Shown one piece after another: positions 24,262-36,200 of a DNA stretch of 64,000 bases. Position 1 is the first letter of the stretch; every line of letters starts with the position of its first letter. The DNA comes from Porites lobata (lineage: Eukaryota > Cnidaria > Anthozoa > Scleractinia > Poritidae). The DNA lies in assembly GCA_942486035.1 (NCBI GenBank), contig CALNXK010000173.1, positions 690,001-754,000 on the forward strand. The letters run 5' to 3'. A program made the translations under genes and the position numbers. The notes under the pieces are model-generated. The model worked only from the letters and a program-made list of their open reading frames with translations, was not told the DNA's origin and searched no databases.

Positions 24262-27200
24262 GTAGGTGTTGTTGAGGTTTTTTTTCTGACTCGACGTCAA
24301 CATATACACTGCTTATCTTTGAAGTTTATACCGATTTAAAATATTACAGGGGCGAGCTGTTCTAGCAGGCTACCCCTTTGGATGGTAAACTGAATGACTC
24401 AAGTCACTACGATTAATTTCCTCCATATCCCTTACTACTGTGAATTAAGTTGTATTGGTACGCTAAACTGTCAAACAGAAATATTGAAGAGTTGATTACG
24501 CTTTGAATCTGATTGTAAATCACTTCAGTCTTAATCGATTCCTCTTAACTTAAACATAAACTTACTAGACCAGCTGCCCACCATTCGCTTTTGAATCTCT
24601 TGCTAGCTAAGCATACAAGCTCACTAATTGGAAACTCCCTCGGCCAGATATTATGTTAATATACAATGGTTTAAAAATGGGCTAGATCTAAAGGGTCGAA
24701 CATAACGCCAAAAGTTAGGTGAACAAGTATACGAGTTAAGGTATATTCCTTTATTAAAATGACTAGTTATGAGAAAAAAGCTACCTGTATTCAGCTGCTA
24801 AAGGTGAATTCTGTTTAATTTTTCAATACTCGTTCGACGTAATGTTTATTAATTTAATGGAACTACGGGAATATCAGTATTTACAATGCTTTTTCTATCC
24901 TCTTCGTTTTTGATTGATTCTAAACTAGAAATATGAGTATTGTGGAATAATTTCAAATAATGATGAAAATGCAATCGTCAGCTGCAAGGTTAAGATTCGT
25001 TTAATTTCCGCGGGGAATTTAATAATCAGAGAGAAAAAAGAATTATTAGCTAAAGATCTACCAGTCGGATAGCTTCCTGTTGTTTTATTTCTAGTTATTA
25101 ACAAAAAATGTTTTCTTAAAGAATGACTGTTTTTTTGTCCTTTGGTTCTAAAGGAGCAGAGTGGGATAACGACGTATTGGGCATGGGCAATGTTCTCGAA
25201 TTTTTCTTAACTCTTTATTGCATGCGTGGGGAGTCATGGCAACATCAGACTTTGCCAAAACCTCCCCCAGAGACAATTACTAGTGGCTTTATTTCTGTTG
25301 GTAGTTGTTTTGGTAACATTGCAAGATTGTGGCTTTCAGATAACGGTGATCGAATTGTTATGTAAAATTAGCCAAAATTATCGATAAACTCAACCAGGCA
25401 ATTTTACCAAACGTTGCCTCCCTTGTACGTAGGCGTCTAAAAATCGAAAAAATACAAAATAAGTCAGTATTACTCGCACGTAAACAAAACAGACTTTTAA
25501 GGGTTTATATTTTCTCTCTGGAAACATGCTGCATACATTCATCAAATAGTCATCGGATTGATTATAAGATCAAGCGGATGTTTTTAGAAGTTTTTTTGTT
25601 TGTTCTAAAGTTTTTGTTTCAAATGCTATTTCTCATTTGTATTTTATTTTATGACGCATTTTTAAATTTGTCACTTAATAAAATGACTTAACGCAGCCGA
25701 TATATCCACCAAGGTCTTGATTTAGAAAAATACTTTATTAGAAGTATAGACTAATTACAGAAGCTTCGTCAATGAGAAATGTACCCTGTCGTTTCTTTCT
25801 AAAACTCATTTGAGGTATTATATTTTATTCATGTTGTCTAGAACTTCCAATATTCGGTCGTCTTCCTTTAGCTTGTGGCTTCTCAAATTTCTAGAGATTG
25901 ACAATCGATCACAGGCTTTCTCAACTTTTTGCTAGTTTGGTATTCTCAGGATCTGAAAGACATTTTTCTACTCTAAAGTGGTCTTTTACGAATAAAAAGT
26001 TTAATAAATCATATTTCAGCATACAGAATGCGACCTCTAGTTTAAAAATAGGGTACGTTCCTTCTGGTCATCTAAAATCGGATTTTACGATCAAAACTTC
26101 GATTTTACGTTTCATTGAGAACTAAACCAATCTTAGATTGCAATCTGAACGATCCAACTTCGCACTCGGATCGTTCAGATTAGTATCTCAATCTTGTTTT
26201 TCAGATTTTTGTTCCATTTATCGAAACCACTCTTCGATCGCTTGAATGAGCTCGTTCATCAGGTGATCATGATGATCTAGGTCAGTTCGGGCAAACGTTT
26301 TTTATACCCGTCCGTTGTCCTATCGCCAGAACTTAAGATTGTTGTGTTTTAACGCAACAGGGGCATCCAACCGTCAATTTTTGGAAAATATCTGTTCGTA
26401 AGACGATTTGAGATCTAGAATTTTCGGAACATTTGTTGCAAAATTTCTTGCTTGCCTGCCTCTCCTAGGATTTTCGAACATCTAAAAATGGTATCATTTC
26501 CCATTTTTAACGGATTTTTACCCTAAAAAGGTCACCTAGAATATTTGGGAGCCTTTTCTTTGGCTGAAATTTTCTAAAAGGTAAGTTTTGATCCCTATAG
26601 TTTTCGGATCATTAGACTTTCAGCGACGAAATCCGAACAGATGAAAAATTTTAGGAGATAAAAATATGCCTATATCTACCGTTTAAATTCTAAAATACGT
26701 TAAACAATGCTATGTTTAGTGGTTTTGAGCTATATTCTCGTTGGGTGCCCCTGATGCAAGTTGCACAAAAACTCTAGATCGGCAAATAAACGAAAATGCT
26801 TGGAGGTTCTCTCGGTAAAATATTCAACGGGTGTTTAGGGCGCGCCGCGCCTCTCAGCATTTGAGGTTTCGTAGTTTTCTTCTGAATTTGTTTATTATAA
26901 ATTCCAGGCAGATAATTTACGGTTAATGAGTCCGAACATGAACCTCTACTCGTTAAAAAGGAGCATTTCCTTCCATTTCTCTACGAGAAGACGCTTCTTA
27001 AAAGAAAACAAATCAAAAACGGTGCCAGGAAATTGCGAAAAATGGTGTAGCAACCAACTACTGTTTAGATCAGTCTTTTTCCACATTTTTGTTCCGAAAG
27101 TCCAATCGGAAAAGCTTTCTTCAGAGGATTTAAAGGTCACGTCTGTAGGTATTAACTGGCTGGTTTAGATCCGTGTCGTTTATTTTGTTTCGTCGTAATT

Positions 27201-30200
27201 TCCTTCTCCATACGTTAAGGGGAATAGGTACGAGCTTTCGGCGCACTGTTTTCTGTGATCGTGCGGTGGAACAAGCGTTAGTTATGATTGGCAGATAGTA
27301 GTCATGATCAAGGCAACTATAAACCAATCATAAGTAACTCTTGTCCACCTAAACGATCCCACAAATCATTGCGCCGAAAGCTGGTATACATTCCTCACAT
27401 AGTTTCCGGAGAGGGGAGTTGATTGCCAAGCAACTTTCTTGGAATTTATCGTAATAGGCCACTCGGACAGCCAGACGGTCGTTTTGAAAGTTAAACAGGG
27501 TCTCCTCGAGTTTTCGCTAAAAACCTATCACTGCCGCCGTGCATACCAGGACAAATCTTAGCTACTGATTGCATGCAGTTAATTTTTGTCAGTCCTTTTT
27601 CGGTTAGAGTTCTTGAAAGCACAAGAAATAAACATGTGTGTTGCCTTGTAGTGGGTTCCTCACAGTATATGACGTATTCAACTATGGAGATTGTGAACGA
27701 AACACAGTCCATAAATTTGAGTGACATCTACATGGCCGCGACTTCAAGCAGTGAAACAAACCATGCGTCCTCAGTTCTTACCAGTGAAAACTCTGCATCG
27801 ATCTCCTCCACATCTCCTCTTCCATCCAATTGCTACCGCGTATGTGTGTGTAACCATTCCACAGGCAAGTATCGTTAATGTTTGTACATCTTCTTACGAT
27901 TTAAAGATAACTGTAACTGGAGGCAGAGGATATTTACTTCTCCACAGAAAGAGGAGGAGAATATCTGTAATTCTTGAAGGAAAAGTATGGAGATGAGTCT
28001 GGTGAATTCGAATGTGCATACTGGGGCTTAAGAGAAAAATGGACAAAAGGAATTTTGACGAGGGTGACTAGTTGCGTTCGCACAAAGCCTCGACTCCTCT
28101 TCCGCTTATGTTATTCTGCTCGACTAGAAAACCAACGAACTTCTGTGGACCTTTACTGAATATAATTAATGACATGTTGAGTGCAATTATTTGTATATTT
28201 GTAATCTACATACTTGCCCCTCCTTTATTTTTACAGTGTATTATTCGACATCGATGGATTACAACATGTCAGAAAGCTCTTCTTATGGAATCAACATGAC
28301 ACAGAGTTATAATATGACGCAGAGCCATAGTATGTCCAAAAGCTACAACATGTCTACTTCATCTGACGTAAGCATGAACCCAACACCTTCAAGCGTGAAT
28401 ATGTCGTACACAGCAAGTGTCAATTCCACAACAGCAAACTATAGCTCTTCCGTTTGGCCGACACCAAGTTCGTCTGTTTCCGAGCCTTTTGTTTGTTCGA
28501 ATCAATCGTGCTGGTGGGAAGTTGAATGTAGGACGTGTAAGTATGTACCTAGCTTGCGAAAACCGCCGTCAGTTCTCGCCGTTAGGGACATTTTGCGTCA
28601 TTAGAGAGATTAAGCATCGTGTTTACAGCAAACGGCAAACGTGAGATTCAAGTTGAAAAATTCTCAAAATATGTAACGAGCAGATAAAAACAGCGTAAAA
28701 CAATTGTTATGGATAAAATTGGCGTAAATCTACCGATTTTCGTATAGTTATAATGAACAGTAAACGATAAGTAGACGGAAAACCTGGTCAAGTAGTGGTC
28801 CAAATTCACGTTTGGCGTTTGCCATAAACGCGATGCTTAATCTATCTATTTCCTGGAAAAGTTCATAGCAACAAAGAGCGAGGAGATACGGCTGTATTCG
28901 CCGGCTAGTATAAACCGATTACAAACGCCAAGTTTGTAATATTGGCGTCGCAAAACAATAAAACCATGGCCATATTGGTGTCCCAAAACAATAAAACCAT
29001 GGCCATATTGGTGTCCCAAAACAATAAAACCATGGCCATATTGGTGTCCCAAAACAATAAAACCATGGCCATATTGGTGTCCCAAAACAATAAAACCATG
29101 GCCATATTGGTGTCCCAAAACAATAAAACCATGGCCATATTGGCGTCGCAAAACAATAAAACCATGGCCATATTGGCGTCGCAAAACAATAAAACCATGG
29201 CCATATTGGTGTCCCAAACAACTGCTCCCGCGGAAGTTACATTTTTCCTTACATTAGACCCTTCCTTCTTTTTTCAATAAATTTGCATAATTGCATGTCA
29301 GGTGAGTACAAAAAACCTTTATAGAAGTTGAATAATGCTCCAAATCCAGCGATCCACCTAAACGGCAGGGGAAAATGAGGAGTTGTAAACAATCTAGAAA
29401 TGGCATCATTTCAATTGATAACCCTTTTTTAACCGACCTCCTTACTGAAAGATATTAAAATGTCTCTTGTGAATTAAACTGAGAAAAGGCGGTTACTATT
29501 ATTTTTTATATTTCCAGATGCTCCTCATATAGCCTCAACGATTTCACACAGCATCACGCCTTCCCCTTCATCAGTCCTAGAATCTTCTTCATCAGCCGTA
29601 ACAACCGAGTCTCCATGTCAGGAATTCGACTGCAACGGTGAGTTAACAATTTTCTTCCCTGTGAAATCCACATTTGGAAGATGCGAGCAATATAACATCG
29701 ATTCGATGATAGATTTGCTTGGAAACGAGGTCTATCGAGGGAATATTTGCCTGAAAATGAGACCGCTCGGGTAATAGTGAACTAAAAAATGGCGTTCACA
29801 GCTATCCAAAGTTGAAAATGCTGAATTTCTGACTAAAACTTAACGAAAGAAACGTAAGAATACGCAAATCATATAGCTCGATGAATGTTATCTACTTTTT
29901 GAGGAGTGCCTGAAAGAATAGGAATAGAGTAAAGTTTAGAAAACTGATTAAAGTCTACGAGGAGGTAGCTTGTTAAGAACATAGAAATATTTTGAATGGA
30001 TGATGCTAATCTCAGAGGATGTTATCCACATTGGCCTCCGTCCTTGGTGGATAATATTCTACGGATCTGCTTAATTCTTCACATCATACTCAGCCTCAAT
30101 AATTCGTAAAAAGAACATCCAATCGATGATCTATTGCCCACATCATCTAAATATGGTTAGCCCCGGATGTTATGAAGAATTAGACAGGGGGATATAATCC

Positions 30201-33200
30201 AATTATAAACCGCGAAAAATCATGAAAGAATGATAGATAACTATTCTGACTGCCATCATACTTTTTAATTTCAAACAAGGTGACTGCCGTGGAGGAGCAT
30301 ATCTGGATTGCGAGGTCTGCATTGAGGTGAGATGTAATTTGGGTTAAATAACAATTATTCACCGAATTGGAGGTGAGCCGCGAAGCGGCGAGGTAAATAC
30401 CCATGCACCACTAGCCACTGACACTGAGGTGAATAATTGTTTTAAAACATACTAAAACAGTGAGATAATTGAGCACGAAAATGATGATTTTTAACTCATT
30501 TGTTGTTGCCAACGATTACAATTTTTTCGCGCCGAACGAACGGCCGACCGAACGGCCGCGGTGGTCACTTTTTCTTGCCGGCCGACAAATAAAACTTTAG
30601 AAGGCATTTGTTTAGCTCTTGCGGGGAAATTTTTTCAGAATTAGTTGTGAATTCTTTTTGTATCTAAAATCATTCTCAAGAAAGATTATTAAATTCAGTT
30701 TTAAGCTTACTTTTAACATGAACAAGTCAACTAAATAAAGTAACGCAAGAATTAAGCCTAATTTGCATTTGTAAATAAAGAACTTTTTCACCGGTTTCAA
30801 CGGTAAATTCAAGTCAAAAAGACAAAGCTTTACCCGTTAAAACTTCCAAACCGAACTTCGTCACCTTTTTCGTGTATTTCGAGAACAGCTTGCTGGATTA
30901 TTTGTGAAATTTCTTTGTTTGTTACGGCAGCAAACCGGGAAGCCATTTTGCTCGCAACTTAAAACGCGAGTTTGGCGTCGCTCGCACGGAGGACTGAACT
31001 GGAGGTGGATCAGTGAATAGCAATGGCTATTCACTGATTGAGTAGCCATGTTTTAGTGTGTACTAAAAACGTATATACGTGGCGTAACAAAATTAATCTA
31101 ATCGTTAACCTTTTGAGTTAGCTTTTCTGCTAACATCTGCAAGCTAGCAAATTGAATAAGTCAACTTTACTACATCCCAGCCCACTCTATTTTTCTGTTA
31201 CTTCTTCTTCCCTTCTCAATGTTGAGTCCCGCAATACTTGAACTAATCCAGGCGTGATAGATAGATCACCCTATGTAAGGTAGTCAGAATTCCGGAATCC
31301 GGGAAATTTCTGCTAATGAAATCCGGAATCCCTGGCTTGGAATCCATGATGTCAGCTCAAGGAATCCAGAATTCCGCTAACGAATGAAATCCGGAATCCA
31401 AAGCTTGGAATCCAGAATCCAAGACTACTTTTGTATCGTCTTTCATGGGGCAAGATAGATTTCTTTTACGTACCAAATAGTTCATGGTTAATTGTAAGGC
31501 TAATACCTAGTTTTATTTCTTCTTAAGGGTAATACTGGTGTTTCTTCATTACGAGACTGCAACGGCATCTGTAATGGGACCGCTCAAAATGCCACATGCG
31601 GAGTCTGCCTCATGCCAGGGGCTGTGAACCCTGCCTTGGATTGTAACAACGACTGTCGCGGAACCGCAACTGAAGATGAATGCGGTGTTTGCACTGGGGG
31701 AAGTACCGGTCTAATGGCTAACCACCTAAAGGATGCCTGTGGTAGGCGTCCCAAAGTTTTTTTTGACCAATGTTATTTTTATTAAGGCTAGCTTTAGACA
31801 ATGTAACTTATTATGCTGAAAATGATATATCTGAGAGTGCGCAAGACTCATTCCTCGTCTCCCATTTTCAAAATGAGAATGCCAATATCGTATTCAACAT
31901 TGCATGAAACGTTGGAAAGGAGGAGTGCGTTTATAAAAACCTTTTATTTGTGAGAATTTTACCACCGAGGCGCACTGAATTTCATATATCGAGAGGGCAC
32001 TTCCTAGGTCTAAGATAGGGAACGGTTTTGTGTTGAATTGGGTGTGGATCGTAGAAGACGCAACCTCTGCCTTTATTCTGTCGTGTTTTGAAAAGCCGGC
32101 TTTGATTACTTTGAATTCCTGAATGTAAATGATAGCATTGGGTTCGGGGTTGCTGTGGACATGTATTAGAGTTTGCTTTATACTGCAGCATGTGGCAATG
32201 AATATTGGGACAGGCCATACAGGCTATGCAAAAGGGAACAGGAAATCGCATAATTGAGTCTAAAGTGTGTACGCAAAACCATGGAAATCATGAAACGTGG
32301 AGCATAAAATTATTGAATGATTTTATATGGCCGAAAAGCCATTAAGTTTTCCATCACTGAATTCGACAACTCGGACGTTGGTCGGAAAATCAGCAGGGCA
32401 CTAAAGAATCTCCTCAGGAGTTTGGTAAACTTTATCTCTCTATCAAAAGTCGTTCGCGCTTCCGAATGATATGTGTCGCAGCCACCAGACTGATAGTCCA
32501 AAATGAATCAGTGTACTTGTCATAAAATAGTGTAAAAAGGTTCAATAGGAACATTTTTTAACGGGTTCCCCTGTAGCCCAGATCTTGGAGACATTCGACG
32601 GAATATTCCAATAAATCTTCTTTAGCATTACTTTTTCGTGATTTCATTTGATTTTGGTATCTAAGGAAAATCGAAGAACATGGATTTGTCCTAAGTCCCT
32701 TGCCAGAGGTAGATTTTTTCAACGAAAAGTAATCTTTATATAAGTGATGTCACTGGTGCATTGTAATCAATGATTACTGTACATAACTACCTGCTGTTCC
32801 TGCGCCTATTTCTTGAATACTTATTGATGTTTTAGGTGTATGCAATGGAACTAATACGACGTGCGCGGGGTGTGATGGCATACCACACAGTGGTAAGGAA
32901 TTCGATGCATGCCGTGTGTGCGATGGCAATGGCTCAACTTGCACCGACATCATGAAAACTGAACCGAAAACCATCTCAAGCTGCCATCCTAATGTTTTGG
33001 TATTTGGTGCTGGTCTTAATACTGGTGATCACACATTATGCGCGTTATACAACGACACTAGCGGGGAAATGGTCGTCAACACCACAGGTAATACAAACCC
33101 TTGACATAAGCTTATCAATGCAGACATTGCGAAAAGCGACTTGCTTTGTTAAGTAGGTTGATAAGATGAACACAGAGTGGTCAATGAATTTAAAAAAAAG

Positions 33201-36200
33201 ATAAATCAAGTGCTGAGCCTGTTTCACTAGCTGTAATTCACTGTGTTCACCATTGACAAAGTTGCATAACAATAGGGATTAAGAATCACGTTTACGGCAA
33301 ACGACCGACTCAAGCTGACAATTTCTCAAAATAGAAAATGAGGAGATAAAAACGGTCTAAAAAATTCTTATGAATGAAAATTGCGTGAAACTAATTTTTT
33401 TTGTAAGGTGTTGTGAAGTATTTTGAAAGTTATTTTTAATACGGATTTATCTTATATTTTAAGTTTAGTTTTTGTCTCATTAAGTCTTGATTTTGTCCAC
33501 GTACTGTTTTCCTGTTTTGATCTTTTGTTTTCACTTGTACTTGAATTTATGCTTAGTTCACGAATTTACTTATTGCCATATTAGGAATGTTATTCGCTTA
33601 GCACTGCCAGATGTTAGTTTTTTACAGGTGGTCGTGTTTGTGATGTTAGAGCTGACCTTCGTTCTTTGGTACTTATCAGTTGCGGCTGTGTGTAGGCTAG
33701 TCTATTCCCTAAGAATAGCAAACCTTTTGCAATGTTAGCGATAACATATACAACAGAAACTCCTCCGGTCAGCTAACCCAAACATGTCTAGCTTTGGCTT
33801 TTCAAACCGCTACTATACTTGAACTAGTGGGAGAAGTAGAGTAGAAGAAGGAGAACTAGAGTAAGTAGAAGTTGTAAGAAGATTAAGAAGAATAAAGGCC
33901 AAGATGTAAATCAGATTCCTAATACCTCATCGTGTAGCGAGCGAGTTGCTCGAACACGCGCCTCCACATATTTTGGTGGAGAACCCGGGCAACGATCCCG
34001 GTACCTCTCGCAAAAAGGACAAAAAAAGACAAGTAAGGTGAAAACTTGGTCACGTGGCACAATTAACTATTGCCATTCACCGTACAGGTGACTCCCTATT
34101 CAGTGTCTATTGCCTTCGAAACCTGAAAACGCGCTCAAACAAATGCAGCAAAAGGTTAAAGGCCCTTAAAATATTACCACCCTGACCACATTCAGATCCT
34201 AGACGGACAAATGAAAAATGGAAGCAGAAAATTATTTCAGCACATGTTCACATCTGTGAAAAACTACATTAGTGTTTGTCGATCAGACAGCATTGAGAAA
34301 TCTTGCTGTTGTATAGTAGCTGTTGCATTTCTTACACGAAATATCGCCAAGATAGCTACAAGACCTTCAGAACGAGCATACACTCTCCCATTCCTGGAAC
34401 AACATAACACAAACTAGGAAGAATAAATCCAAATAAATTCTTGATCCGTCTGCAGATCGTCTTAGATAGTAGAACTTCAGAACGGGTATACACTCCCTCC
34501 TTCCTAGAACAACACAACGCAAACTAGTTCAAAAAAGGAAGAACCGATCCAAATAAACACTTAGCCTGTCAGCCAATCGTAGATCTGTATACTAAGTAAA
34601 ATCACCAGTCAAATGAATTCTTGCAGTCTACATAAAGTGCATCTAAATAAGCTTTATTTTAACCCTTTGACTCTCAAGATAGTAACTCTCCTTTCTGGCT
34701 GCTATACAATTTATTGTACATTGGTTAAGAGAATTTGGGTTTATATCAATGGCGCTTCCTCGAGCTGATGCAATTGCTTATTCTCATCATCTTTCTGCTA
34801 ATTAAATGCTGATCAAATTGCTTCTGGGAGTTAAAGGGTTAAGCTGCGGTTTCAACATGTGACATTAAAGAAGTTTCATTTCTGTTTCAGCAACTTCAAC
34901 AAATCTCACGCATGCGCAGTGCGAGTTTCAACCATGGGCTGATTATATTCCTGGCAGGTATAACCTATCTGTTATAATAACACAGAGTGGTCAAGCAGAC
35001 GTTAAAACCAACACATCTCTTCAGATTTATTACTACAATTGTACAGATCTCTCGCTAACGAGTGTCGTACCAAATGAAGTTCTTCTGGATGAACTTCCTC
35101 GATACGTCACTCTAGAAGGCAGCGGTTTCTTCGACTGGGAAGAGACAGTGTGTTATTCTGGTCCCCACGTGACCACTGATGTGGTCTTTGTAGACACGTC
35201 GCACCTTCACTGTAAGGTAGGTGGACTTGCAGCTATCGGACAGTTTGTTTGTTAATTTATTCAATTTTATTGCTGGCGGCAAGAGGAACCAGCAATCACT
35301 CTCGTCGCCATGCAGAGCCGTCAGACCTTATCTCCAAGTTGCTATGCATGCACGGCACATATGTAGACCGCTTTGTTTGGACTCCCACTAAGAATGAATG
35401 GAATGGACAGAATGAACAAACGCAATCTGATGAAGCGCATTTGGACTTTCTATCATTCGTAATCTGATCATTCGTGTTTTGACTATCTACCACCTGAAAG
35501 TTACGCAAAGTTCAGCGTTAGAGCAAAGCGTTTCGAAATTCGATAATTGACGCCCGCACACCGTAATATTTGGTTATCATTCGTTCGACTTTGTTTTTTG
35601 ATCCAATCGAAGTTACTACAAAAAACTACCCATTTATAGGTTTAGAGGTTTTAGAACTCTCTATGATCTTCTATTAATGGTAATATAAATTAATTTAGCA
35701 GGGGCACCAAACGAACGTTTTCTGTAAAATATCTGTTCCGAGAAGCGAATATTGCCTAGAATTTTCTATTACTTGAGGACGGCTAAACATTTCTAGATGA
35801 AAGTTCCATTCATGTACGCTTTTTGAAGCTTATCTCTAAAATTCCCTACAAATTTTCTTAAGTTTAATTTTCACCTTTTACTTCCCGAGCTACGCTATTT
35901 TTCGTAGAAAAAAGGGAATCTAAAATGTTTGGATTAAGAAATGTGATAGCTTTAGGAATCAGTTCGTAATACGTCAAATTCAAGAGAGGATAAAGGGGAC
36001 AGAGACTGCCGGCATCCCCCATACACACCCTATTCCATAGGTAATTCGTCTCGAGTATTTTTAGAATCGGGATGAAGTTACCTAGCGCGCTGCGTGGACG
36101 TTTCGTGGAGGTTTCACATGACTAAACGCCGTGCAAAACATGTCGGGGGAAAGGCAATGAAAGCGTAAAGCGATCGAGAGGATTCCTGAATATTGACGCG

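Larger units (their letters stand above)
27652..29637 (+). other. Mucin-like exons 3-5 of the REJ receptor
   Basis: Three exons (213, 300 and 120 bases), all phase 1 at both ends. Exon 3 ends in NCYRVCVCNHST, exon 4 in FVCSNQSCWWEVECRT and exon 5 in SPCQEFDCN. Exon 4 carries repeated N-M-S and N-M-T sequons (YNMSES, INMTQS, YNMTQS, YNMSTS), giving dense predicted N-glycosylation. Exon 3 ends at a GC donor (ACAG/GCAAGT), and phase 1 is kept. Exons 3 and 4 correspond in order and Cys pattern to exons 2 and 3 of the minus-strand gene. Confidence 0.8.
30280..33087 (+). other. DCxG cysteine-repeat exons 6-8 of the REJ receptor
   Basis: Exon 6 is only 47 bases and reads DCRGGAYLDCEVCIE. It was accepted because the repeat continues across both junctions and phases fit (1 in, 0 out). 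Exons 7 and 8 give DCNGICNGTAQNATCGVC, DCNNDCRGTATEDECGVC, DACGVCNGTNTTCAGCDG and DACRVCDGNGSTCTD. This is the DCxGxCxGxAxxDxCGVC repeat known from marine invertebrate and bacterial surface proteins; the CGVCxGxxxxC part resembles the ADAMTS cysteine-rich end. It probably forms a disulphide-rich stalk. Confidence 0.8.

Noticed and set aside
28846..29280. Four overlapping repeat ORFs on both strands (for example ...MAILVSQNNKT... units)
   Set aside because: Produced by the 33-bp minisatellite, whose unit length is divisible by three; located inside an intron.
31501..31556. Alternative acceptor at 31555 for receptor exon 7 (starting at DCNGIC)
   Set aside because: It fits phase 1 directly from exon 5, but then exon 6, which reads a clean DCxG repeat and fits phase 0 into 31528, would be left unexplained.
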